64,000 bases of DNA, taken from contig NC_092583.1 of NCBI RefSeq assembly GCF_037975245.1, positions 2,721,264 to 2,785,263 on the forward strand, given 5' to 3'. A program made the position numbers and the translations under genes. Shown here piece by piece: positions 21,801 through 31,300 of the stretch. This DNA is from Apostichopus japonicus. Taxonomy: Eukaryota; Echinodermata; Holothuroidea; Aspidochirotida; Stichopodidae. The notes under the pieces are model-generated. The model saw only the letters and a program-made list of their open reading frames with translations. It had not been told where the DNA came from and searched no databases. The stretch's first letter is position 1, and every line of letters starts with the position of its first letter.

Positions 21801-23771
21801 TCCTTTCTCATTCCTACGTGCCAAAGTGACCGATAATAGAGTTATCCATACTACATGGCAATACATCTTATTTCATCTAACCCATTTTTCACATATTTCT
21901 TCGTTTTATTCCTCATTCCTTCAAATGCTGCTAATCCCATCCATTTTGACCTCTCAGGTCGTAATGTCGTCGTTCCATCGGAGGTCATCGTCCTCAACTC
22001 CATAGTCCTGCCTCATAAGGATCTGAGATACAGCATAAAGAACCAAATATTACTCTAGCTACACATGCCTATTATCTCAAGGTATGCTCTTTCTACTGCA
22101 TGTCGTAGCTTGTTCATGAATATGCATGTTGTCTTTTAACTCTCTATCAATGATCACAGCATGTTTGTCCCTTTCTCCTAATCAATGTCCGTTCGTGTCT
22201 TTGTCATTCAGCATGGTGTTTGCCATATTTTGTTCATTTTTTTCTCTCTATTTACATGTTATGCAAATCCATGATCATGTGTTCATGGCAATACATTAAT
22301 GTGCTTTACATTGTGTTGTTTTCTTGAGGCCATCAGTCTAGCCCCCAATTATGTTATAAATGGCGAGTAATGGTCACCCATGCTAAAAACCATCAAGAAG
22401 TGTTTCTTGCTACTATCACCTTCAAATCACTTTCCCTGCATCGATGTTAAGCTATTAAATATTCTATTTCTCGGAATACTTCAGGAGGGGGGGGGGGGGG
22501 CTTCACAGCCCAGGACCTACAGGAAAGGACTTTCTTTGAAAAAGTAAGATAATCATAGCATGCTAAATTCTTTAGGCAATACTGATGCCCAATATGAAAC
22601 TGTTTTGTCATGTTTACCCAAGGTGTGAATATGATAAAGTAGTTGCCGTGGTAACATCTATGTGCTTTGTTTGTTTGTTTTGGTTTTGCTGTTGATGGGG
22701 TGTCATACTTCTAGTGCTTCTCATTATGGCTGGCTATGCGGTTCATGGTCTGATTTTAATTGCTGTGTGGTGCTATTAAACTTCTTCAATATTTACAATT
22801 TCTTAATTACTTCTTCAGTATTCTGTAATCTTACAACAGAGAGAGAGAGAGCTAGAGAGAGGATCCAAGCAGTATCAGGATGAATGGTTGACATCACAAA
22901 GAATTTTTCTTTGTAAAATTTTAACAAAATATTGACAGGAATGGAAATGCCAGTCAAAAAACAGAAAGACTCTAAATATAATGAAGACAAAATCTAGAGC
23001 AAGGACTTCCATGCTAACAATCAAGGTTACAAAGTGTGAACAGTAGTCATATCTTACAGTATTTTTACAACCGCCATTGCGACAATTTCTAGATTCTTTA
23101 GTTAAAGAATCTTGGGTTCAGGAATAGATGTAGGCAGATATCATCTTAAAAGATTAAATATCAGTACTGCAGGAGGTGGTGATATTCCTTGCTATTTTTT
23201 TTAAATTTGGCCATTCCAAACATAAACGGATGGCTTTCTACTCCCAAATTCTCTCTAACAAGCAGAACATCTCAACATTTTGACGGCACCATTTTTTTTT
23301 TTGATACCCTATCCATCATTTGTGCTCAAGCTCCCATCTTGGGTGATTCTTTTGGTACAGTTATGTAAGAATATCCAAGTAGATAGTTAGGTAAACTGCA
23401 GAACCCTGTGTCAGACTAAGGCTGTGGGCATTCCATCCGTAACTTCTAAGCCGTGGAACTCTTTGCCTCACTGTATCCAATCTGTAGCCTCTAAACCTTC
23501 TCAGAGAAAGATTTCAAGCCCATCTTGCTTGTTTTCTTTTTAATTTAGGTCCATGTTCCACCTACTATTGATATACGTAAGCAGATGGCTGTGACTTGGA
23601 TAATGGTTCTTTATATATATGATTATTAATATTTGATATTAATTTGTTGTAATATCTGTGATTTTTGCAGGTAGGAATGTTGTGATCCCACCAGAAGTGA
23701 TGGTTCTTAACGCCATCCTCCTCCCAGATAAGGAGCTCTCGTCTAGCTTCAAGAATCAGATTCTTCTGTAG
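9888..23771 (+). CDS. GMPPA: Mannose-1-phosphate guanylyltransferase regulatory subunit alpha
   Basis: Coding exons: 9888-9927, 11121-11218, 12704-12807, 13539-13731, 14174-14233, 14671-14801, 15726-15857, 16374-16518, 17080-17172, 18429-18600, then either 21958-22058 or 23671-23771. Every junction is GT/AG and phases close exactly, giving 422 residues (human about 420). Residues 1-250 form the nucleotidyltransferase fold ([36 protein letters not shown]). Residues from about 285 form left-handed beta-helix hexapeptides ([19 protein letters not shown]). Exon 10 carries the alpha-subunit-specific insertion ([12 protein letters not shown]) that GMPPB lacks. GMPPA binds GDP-mannose and restrains the catalytic GMPPB in the cytosol, tuning GDP-mannose supply for glycosylation; that role is known from vertebrates. 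The variant GGPQKGTR loop fits a regulatory rather than catalytic subunit. The ATG at 9888 begins [10 protein letters not shown], the family's usual start. Confidence 0.97.
14379..14411 (+). repeat. G-run cluster with quadruplex potential, GMPPA intron 5
   Basis: More than four runs of four to six G separated by single A (GGGGGGAGGGGAGGGGGAGG-like) lie on the sense strand of the GMPPA pre-mRNA between exons 5 and 6. Confidence 0.85.
15866..15896. repeat. (TCTG)n microsatellite just after GMPPA exon 7
   Basis: About seven TCTG units start within ten bases of the donor at 15858. Confidence 0.9.
15996..16034. mobile_element. Minimal 39-bp TTAA element (copy D)
   Basis: TTAA at 15992-15995 and 16035-16038 flank AGGCATTAGACGTTTCTTTG...CACACCCT. 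This is the inverted complement of the first 40 bp of copies A and B. It sits in GMPPA intron 7. Confidence 0.65.
16350..16364 (+). repeat. Poly-C tract in the GMPPA exon 8 acceptor
   Basis: About 15 C residues followed by ATTTTACAG form the whole pyrimidine tract of the acceptor before 16374. Such tracts change length easily, so exon 8 inclusion could vary between alleles. Confidence 0.8.
17440..18340. repeat. Minisatellite in GMPPA intron 9, unit about 100-115 bp
   Basis: About eight imperfect tandem units share TACTCTCTATTTATTCCTGA, GAGCAGCTACTCCTGATCAA and ATTAATCAGCACTTCATTGA. Units differ by small indels. It fills most of the intron before exon 10. Confidence 0.9.
18634..18912. repeat. 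Tandem duplication, two units of about 135-140 bp, GMPPA intron 10
   Basis: The unit begins CTTCCATTTGACCTCGTTCA at 18634 and again at 18769; it ends GAAATTAGGTATGAAATGCT. The second copy has an extra CTAAT. A few substitutions separate them. Confidence 0.9.
19500..19675. repeat. Diverged dispersed repeat, also present at 63.4 kb
   Basis: Shared blocks include GCAGTTTCACAC-like (here TACAGTTTCACACACA), a TTATTGATTC/TACTGATTGAG block and a terminal GAGCTGCTGCAGC. The second copy is at about 63403-63535, next to a large inverted repeat. The element class is unknown. Confidence 0.5.
20026..20100. repeat. Inverted repeat beside the Penelope-like remnant
   Basis: Arms 20026-20055 and 20072-20100 (core TTAGTTGAGACTAGTG / CACTAGTCTCAACTAA) pair with one mismatch and one bulge around a 16-nt loop. 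It abuts the GIY-YIG remnant and may mark its end. Confidence 0.75.
20145..20535 (-). mobile_element. Penelope-like element remnant (C-terminal GIY-YIG region)
   Basis: A minus-strand open frame carries [26 protein letters not shown] and [17 protein letters not shown]. This is the pattern that closes the GIY-YIG endonuclease part of Penelope-like reverse transcriptases. No reverse-transcriptase domain remains. It lies antisense in GMPPA intron 10. Confidence 0.75.
21958..22058 (+). CDS. GMPPA: GMPPA terminal coding exon, proximal version (11a)
   Basis: Acceptor CCTCTCAG precedes 21958. Two bases complete the glycine codon split at 18600. It encodes [20 protein letters not shown] then a tail ending IKNQILL and TAG. 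Its sequence is closer to the vertebrate C-terminus ([10 protein letters not shown]). An ATTAAA at 22454-22459 is a possible poly(A) signal. Confidence 0.9.
22059..23670 (+). other. Between the two GMPPA terminal exons
   Basis: About 1.6 kb of AT-rich sequence. It must hold the 3' UTR of the proximal isoform and the last intron of the distal one. No exon or mobile element recognised; a GAGAGAGAG tract lies near 22840. Confidence 0.7.
23671..23771 (+). CDS. GMPPA: GMPPA terminal coding exon, distal version (11b)
   Basis: Acceptor GATTTTTGCAG precedes 23671. It is exactly the same length (101 nt), phase and C-terminal layout as 11a, encoding [20 protein letters not shown] and a tail ending SFKNQILL and TAG. 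Because each copy has its own stop and both enter in the same phase, they can only be used alternatively. An AATAAA at 24236-24241 could serve it. Confidence 0.9.
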
Positions 23772-24235
23772 TAGGAGCGGCAAACCTAAGGTCGAAGGTC
23801 AACAATGATGACATGAACATCATCAATCCTGTTAATGGTGAAAACTAATTCTCGGCTGTCTATACAACAGGATTAGAATGGTTTTATGCCAAAGTCAAAA
23901 TATCTATAAATTTATCTCTCCCAATTTTGTGAAACTGACGGAAGCAGTCAGAGGCGGGTTTCGGATGAGGATAAAATGTATACGCCAATGGCAGGAATAC
24001 AACACAGAAATTTTATGTTGACATTTCATTTGCCTAAAGAGCAAAATAACCTAAAGAAGTATGTAGTAGAATTTCATAGTTGTAAGCAAGTTGAATGTGG
24101 AAGAATTTTGATGTTGGAAGAGTTTCTCCAAATATTTATGTGAAATGCTCAATTGGCCTTTTTTTTTGGGTGATTAATTTTTTAAGAATATTTGAAATGA
24201 TTAGTCAGGTTACCTGGGTAAAGTCAGGAATCAAA

Positions 24236-24241
24236 AATAAA
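24236..24241 (+). terminator. Candidate poly(A) signal AATAAA for GMPPA distal isoform
   Basis: This is the first AATAAA I found downstream of the stop at 23771, giving a 3' UTR of about 480 nt. The assignment is inference. Confidence 0.5.
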
Positions 24242-24279
24242 TTTGACAAGAAAGTTATATAAGTTAAAGAAGTGTTAGC

Positions 24280-24690
24280 TCAGTGGTCATAGGAGTGTTA
24301 TCTCAGTGGTTAACGCCAGTGCAGGCTTCCAATCATAAGGTCCCCGGTTCGAGTCACTACAAGATTAATGTATGTCGTCCAGTTACAGAGTTGTTGACAA
24401 TTGACAATTCATAATCATGGACGTTAAATATGAATCTAAGAGACTGACTTTAGTTAGCTTGCGGCTTTGATAAGCCAATGATGGCTTCTCTGCGAGATCC
24501 TGCTTGCAGGAGGATCTAAAATACATCCCTTAAGGGTAACAGTTTGAAAGTACCAGTTTGTAGCGACTTCATCATACCATAGAGATGTAAGATGATACGC
24601 TAATAATTAATTTTTTAGCCTTTGAAGAAGATCCTGCTAGGATCGAAACATCAGGCCAACTTACTTTTACACATTCTCCTACACAGGCTC
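24280..24690 (+). mobile_element. tRNA-derived SINE
   Basis: An A-box-like TTATCTCAGTGGTTAACGCC (24298) and a B-box GGTTCGAGTCA (24346-24356) have the spacing of a tRNA head. An earlier partial A-box (TTAGCTCAGTGG) lies about 20 bp upstream. A non-tRNA body follows, with CTGCTTGCAGGAGGATCTAA and a tail containing CTGCTAGGATCGAAACATCA. A related tail fragment is at 44380-44405. The 3' part may be borrowed from a LINE or Penelope partner. Confidence 0.7.
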
Positions 24691-25267
24691 TCTAGTTTGC
24701 TAACAGTTTTATTTTATTTTGAAGCTAATAATTACTATATAACTTAAGTTTCAAACAATCATAGAAATTTAATGTTGTTTGTTTGAATGTTTGTTCGGCA
24801 TCTACATATCTGTTATGTGAGGCAAAACATTGTACGAGTGAAAATTTGGCAAGATTGAATGGAATTGGCCAAAACTTACTGGGTTCCGAGTGCATACTTT
24901 TGCTTAATGTCTCTGAGCTGTAAGTGACTTGTAAGTGACTTGTTGTATGTTTAAAGGGGCCTGGATTGAGAATACTTGTAAAAATTGAAGGAAAGAATTA
25001 GTAGCAGTATTTATGAGATTTTTAGAAGAGCTAATGGACTTTTGCATTTACAAATTAAAGTTTATAGTATTTTGTAATTCTACTAGTTGTTTTATTAAAG
25101 TAAAAATCAAAAGTTAACCAGATGTGTTGTTTCTTTTCTTCTCTGATTCGCATATTATAAGGAATACACAGTTTTTAGCTAAATTATAAGGATATAAGGA
25201 ACAAAAGACCACATTTTCTACATCCTCCACATTGAAGAACATGTCCCAGCGAGAATGTGCTGTACAG

Positions 25268-25480
25268 AAGATATAAATATTCAGCCTCATGAATATTCAA
25301 CAGCTGTTTAAATATTCATACATTTGTAGGTTTGGAACTTGAAATATTAGTTTCAAACCATTTCCGAGAGTGGTGTACAGAACTGGATAGAAGATATGAA
25401 TATTCAACATTCATGAATATTCAACAGCTATTTAAATATTCATACATTTGTAGGTTTGGAACTTGAAATATTAGTTCCGA
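25268..25480. repeat. Direct repeat, two units about 120 bp apart
   Basis: The block from AGATATAAATATTCAGCCTC to GGAACTTGAAATATTAGTTT recurs from about 25391. Within each unit, ATGAATATTCAACAGCT and TTTAAATATTCATAC form overlapping AT-rich inverted motifs. Confidence 0.85.
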
Positions 25481-25736
25481 ATCATTCCTGTTAGGAGCTG
25501 GTGTGGCCTGGTGAGATGTTCTGCTGCACGGGGTGAGCTTCACTGCTTGCAGTGTGAGTTCCAAACCCACCTACTGGTGTGGCAAAAGGAGAGAGATCTG
25601 GAAGAAGAGACCAGACCAGAAGAGAGGACATCAACTGAGGGGATGCCCAGAAGATGGAGGATGGACAGCGGAGAGGAGAGGAGGGGGAGGGGCCAGAGAG
25701 GAGGAGGGGATGTAAACAACATTTTCTTTTTTCAAG

Positions 25737-25865
25737 TCCATGGTCAAGTTCAAGTCCATGGTCAAGTTCAAGTCCATGGTCAAGTTCAATGCCAAGTGCA
25801 GAATCCAAGATACACCGATAACTTTATCAGGTTCAAGTTCAAGGTCACCTTCAAGTTCAATGTCA
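25737..25865. repeat. 18-bp tandem repeat (CCATGGTCAAGTTCAAGT)
   Basis: Three near-perfect units are followed by degenerate CAAGTTCAAGGTCACC-type copies. All six frames stay open over it, so the open frames here are repeat artefacts. Confidence 0.85.
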
Positions 25866-26267
25866 AGGCCAACTACAGTGCCACCAATTGTAGTCCAACA
25901 ATATAAATCCAATCAACAAAGGGTAGTGAATATTTTAATTGATACTATCATTATTTTTCTCAATAGTATAAATTCAATTCTCTACAATATGTTCTATTTA
26001 CCTTACAAATACTTTGATAACACTTATTGCATATTCCAAAATAAATTTTTGTCACTTTAGGTAATTAAACCCATAATAACAATCTTCTTTACAAAATCCC
26101 CCAAAATCAAACCAAATAACCTATAACACATATTCAGGTAACTAACAACCCTTTGGCCAGTCTAATAGTGTGTAGAACAGGATTGTCGAATACAAATGTT
26201 ACACAACATATAGACTGCAAAAATCCTACCAGTTCTTAGATCGAACCTGAAGCATGTAGACCTTTAA

Positions 26268-26624
26268 AGGGTGTGAAGACTCGCCCAAAAAGAAACGTCT
26301 TATGCCGGTAATCTGACCTAGTTTCGAATGAGGGGTAACAAAAGTGTTAAACACCACCATCGATCCCAGAAAATACACACAGCTTGCTACCGTCGGTCGG
26401 TAATTAGACACTAGTGTACAGTCAGTACATACAGCTGCGGTCAATACCCACAGCGCAGTGTAGAAACGATACAGCGATGGACATCTCAGGTCCAGCTAAA
26501 GATAACAAGGTATCACGTTTCATTTCTGTCTGCATTTTGTAGTGACACAAACAAAACATCAAGCAACAGAAAGTTATCTTTTTCAGATAGCCGCATGCGG
26601 TTTGGGGCGAGTCTTCAATGCCAA
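26268..26624. mobile_element. TTAA-flanked miniature inverted-repeat element, copy B
   Basis: TTAA at 26264-26267 and 26625-26628. The left end is AGGGTGTGAAGACTCGCCC, the right end GGGGCGAGTCTTCAATGCCAA. The interior matches copy A (for example CCACCATCGATCCCAGAAAA). This is the longest copy in the window (357 bp). No transposase. Confidence 0.8.
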
Positions 26625-28305
26625 TTAACAAGTTGTGCATTGGCACGTCGGACAGCCAGGAGGTAATCGGTGCCCTCTGTGACTCAATCTGGCAGCCCCC
26701 TACCACCCAGCAGTGGACCGGTTTGCGAACCGCTGAGAGAATCCACCTCACTGCAATAGTGTATCACACTAAACAACCACTTGCAGCTTTCACAGCAAAT
26801 TTCCTTCATCGAAATTAAATAGTCATACTATTACAATTTCAAAATGATTCATTTAACCCGACCTAAGTTACTGTCACATTAATTATCAGATATTTGTAAA
26901 CTTCAAAGGTAAGTTAGGTAACTTGAAATACACACATCCCATCGGGTGAAAACTATCACAAGATTGTGGTTTCTATAAATCAAATAGGTTTCCCTAAAAA
27001 ATGGTGATTTGATAGAACATGCTAATGATAAAACTGCCAGACAGTTTCATACCCTTAGAAAAGTTCAAGTAACTCTATCGAATTAAGAATCATTAAAAAC
27101 AAAATTCCTTACGAGCAGGAAATTGTAAAATTTGGTTTGTAGAAATTTTCAGTAACTAACAATTACAATGACCAACCAAAATAAACACTGGGAGGGATTG
27201 CAGCTGGGCACATCCCTCACTTTGGCATGTTGGGCGCCACTTCGGGTCACAGCTCGATTTCAAATACCGTTTGGGATTTAAGTGAACCTTGGATGTCATC
27301 TTTATGGAAAACCCCAAACTTGGTTTAGCTTGACTGCCTGATTCGTAAAGATATCATCAAGACACCACCAACAAAAATGACTATCAAATCTACAGTGACT
27401 GTCCTAATAGGCACAGGAACTGCTTTACTTAACTTCATTCAATTAATCGTGAGTACCACTACCACTTGTCACAATGCCTTTTAGAATTCTTCTGTTACTG
27501 ACGGCAATGACTGCCATACCACTTTGAACGATTTAAAACTTCATTTATCAGACTTAACTCGGGGCGCAAAAATAGTCCGAAGTTCCCGCAATAATTTAGC
27601 CGCAGAACAAATGTTAAGTTAAATAATCAGAAATACACTATTACATATACTGGCAGTCTTATGAATGGTTCCAGTTTTATGTCATCTCTGTACACTTTTC
27701 CTCTCACTTAGTGCTGTTTCAAGTTTTTAATATTTCATTGGTATCCTGTCATTTTTAAGGAAATCCCAAAGCCAATTTCTCTAACTTGCAATACAGAGGT
27801 TCCCTTGCCCCTCTTTATCGTGATTTTTAACCCTGGTGAAGTAGGTTTCCAATTATTGCCAGATACATTTTTAATAGTAACCCTACATAGTAACAAGCTA
27901 TCACACTTCAAATATCACAAATATGAACTACTGAAAGGTATGCTTCCTCTTCCCAGCCAGTGTCTTCACAGTCGAATCAATAGAGGACGGATGTCAATCT
28001 CTTATGTCCGTCTTAAAAAGTTACATCGATGTACAAAACTTACAAACTTGGAAGGTCTGGGGACAGCTAGCTCAGACTGGGTCACCGGGCAATGCATGGC
28101 CTGCTTCGACTCAACATTAACATTTTTGAGACAAATATTTAATGCTTAAATGAAAAATTCGTCATGGAACTGTTGGAGTGACTTTTTCTTCTAGATGGGA
28201 TGAGCCAACTTCATTTGATCACCTTTCTCTGGTTTCAGCATCTTCAGCATCTGATTTTCGTCTCGGCCAGATTTCACAAATTTCTTCATCTTTGCCTCAT
28301 CCGCC

Positions 28306-31300
28306 TTATTGTGCAAACTGTTGCAATGCAGTCTTGACTCTGTCGAAGATAGAAAAAAACGAAAAAGAGTAAACCCAACATGGTTTATGACGAGCTTTAC
28401 TTCACCACTGCCAGCTCGCTGTTGAGAAGTGATATATATTTTATCCTCCAAGCTTCAACATCCTCAGAAGCAATAATTTACCTGAGTGTCAAAGGAATTG
28501 TCAATGTTTGTCCTTTATGCTAATGACATTTATAAAGAAGCAGTACTTTGGGTGTGATTATAACTCCAGTGATAAATTAGTTCACTGACTATGGTGCCAG
28601 AGATAAATGTTTAAATGATACCTTAGCCAGATATATGGGCCCAAACTTTCTTCTGTCTGATGCTGGTATTACTAGAACTGTACTACAAAAGTTGCTCTAA
28701 ACTATTTCCAGTCATAGGATGAGTACAGATGAAATTTTGATGATGATATGTCTAAAAGGAGTGATGATTAAACTCAACTCGACCACTAATGATCCTAGTG
28801 AACGATGTTTAAACTGGCCCTTACCCCACCCATTAACTGATCAATACTGGTGCGTGAGGTTTAAACTGATCCTTACCCCACCCATCGCTGATCAATACTT
28901 TTGCATGTTAAAACTCAACATTACCCCACCCATCGATAATCAATACTGGTGTGTGATGTTACACTCACTGTTACCCCACCCATTACTGATTAATACTGGT
29001 GTGTGAGGTTTAAACTCACCCTCACCGCACCTATCACTATCAATACTGGTGAGTGATGTTTAAACTCACCATCACCCCACCCATTACTGATCAAAATCGG
29101 TGTGTGATGTTTAAACTCGCTCTCACCCCACTCATTACTGATCAATACTGGTGAGTGATGTTTCAACTCACCATCACCCCATCCATTACTGATCAACATT
29201 GGTGCGTGATGTTTAAACTCGCTCTCACCCCACACATTACTGATCAATCCTGGTGTGCAGAGATGCCAACCTCTTGACACAAAAAACAGACTGAATATCC
29301 TTAAAAAATCAGATCTTGGAGAGAAAAATCAGATTTTCACGAAAACTCGACACTACCACTCGCCCGTAAAAAGTAAAATGTCAGAAAAATGTTTTACTGG
29401 TAAGAAGGGGCAAGTAAAATGTTTGCTTTTTCATTAACATTTAATGAGAAAATTGTAAAGCTGCCGATTCCGCATATTTCGCGCCCATGTAGGCTCGTTG
29501 TTCAACGTGTTTGTTGGGGTTTGGGGGGTTACTTGTACATGTTTCTATGCGATTCTGCTTCCTTTAATTTTTTTTTTGAAAGATGAAAAACAGTATTTTC
29601 AAGAGGCAATATCGTATTATCGTATTTCACTTGTTTTATAGTACTAAATACGATAAAATCTTACTGGTTGGCATCTCTGGGTGTGTGATGTTTAAACTCG
29701 CCATTACCCCCCTTTTACCCCACCCATTACTGATCAATACCTGGTGAGTGATGTTTAAACTCGCTATTACCCCCCTCCCCCCATTTTATCCCACCCATTA
29801 CTGATACTGGAGAGTAACCTTACTTTTCAAAGAGAACCTGGTGTGTTGATGTAAGCAGTGACTGGAGTTGTTTATAGACGTTGAATTCTTTCAGCTTCCT
29901 CTGTCTCATATCTGCTCCTTCTTCCTCCTTCCAGACCAAGTTATTGATGCAGTAAACAGCAGCCACTTGTAACTTGACATTCTCATGTCTCTGTAGGAGG
30001 AGGTGGGGGTAGAGAATAAGAAGCAGTGGCTTATTATATTATGATAGTAAAATGACTTACTCCTGTACAGCTTTACATGGTTACAGTGTTTCCATAGTTA
30101 CACTATCGAAGGATGCTGTTTGACCAGAGATGTCACTTCTGTTTGATGAAGACATCTTTCTTTCCATCTCGATACTAAAAATCACATTATAATTTTCTAA
30201 TGGAACTTTCATAAATATCTAATACAATGGTACTCAGAAATAATAAGATAAAAATTACTATCACCCAACAGTTATCTTAATTGTTCCTGGTTACCGGGCG
30301 ACTTCATGCAGAATATTACTGCAACTGCAAAAGCCTGTTAATTTTCGTGATCATGAATTGGGATGCCGTGTTTTAAAAAACAGAACATTAAAACATATTA
30401 TCTTCTCATTTAATATCTTTTTTCCTTTTTTTCTGATAGGAATTATAGAAAGTTATTATAAGTGAAAATTAATATAAATAATTTTAAATAAGTATACCAA
30501 TGTACCTTGGTCACAGACTACAAATAAAAATTAAAAAGAAAAAAAAATTGCTGAATGGTCTTGCCCCTAGTATTCATGTTTAACTGCTCTATGAATATTC
30601 ATATTGAAAGTTAATAAAAAACATAAACCCAGTTGGGACAATTCTCTATAAACTGTACTTTCATGTCCTGTTTCAAAGCACTTCTTCTGTCAGTTTGTGC
30701 AGTATGAATATCCTGTTTCTATCAGATAAAGGACACAAACTGTTCATACTGTCAGTATCAGTGCTTTGAAGCATGATACGAGAGGACAGTATACAGTGGT
30801 ATTAGCATTACAGAATTGTCCCAACTGTCTGTGAAACACGAGTGAATTTTCTTACCATATAATATGTTAATTTCTTCAAGATGTCCTCGTTAGACATGAT
30901 AAAGTCTTTAGCGTTATTTCCGTCCGCTATGTTCGCCAGGATGCAGAGAGTTTGCTCTTTGACCTCTGGTGGGTGGTTCCCCTCCAATATCATCACCACC
31001 GCCGTCATTATCTGTTTGTTGTGCGAGTTCATAATTATATCGATGTCCTGTGAGAAGAAAAGGTTCAAGAAAAACAGAAGTTACAAAGATGTCTTTCATT
31101 CAAATGAATTTATGGAATAATTGTAATTACAGATGATTACCTACTGTTTTTTGTTTGTTTAGATGACATTTACTGATGGTTAAAATATGAATTTATTTAA
31201 ATGCACTTGGGAAACACATGTTTCATGAGGAAAGTCTCTGTGAAACAGTATTATTATTGTTAGTATTACTTTTTTTCCCCCTCCATTTATTGATAACTCT

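Larger units (their letters stand above)
24691..28305. other. Intergenic region between GMPPA and ARMC8
   Basis: The two genes converge here. Contents seen: direct repeats at 25.3 kb, an 18-bp tandem repeat at 25.74 kb, a TTAA element at 26.27 kb, and otherwise plain AT-rich DNA. Short open frames overlap repeats or lack resemblance to known proteins. The ARMC8 3' UTR should occupy the right end; an ATTAAA on the minus strand at 28138-28143 is a candidate signal. Confidence 0.6.

Noticed and set aside
24600-24650. Hammerhead ribozyme in the SINE tail
   Set aside because: GAAAC is present near a small stem, but the conserved CTGATGA half of the core is missing.
25491-25912. Overlapping open frames with LELDHG or VKFKSM repeats
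   Set aside because: The 18-bp tandem repeat keeps several frames open at once; no splice context or family resemblance.
28191-28451. 86-codon lysine-rich open frame on the minus strand
   Set aside because: It overlaps the ARMC8 final exon in another frame; the frame giving [10 protein letters not shown] matches the family C-terminus and has the correct phase.
29820-29822. TAA at the end of the ARMC8 exon 17 frame as the gene's stop
   Set aside because: It overlaps a good GTAAGG donor, and the next exon at 28306-28339 restores the conserved ending.
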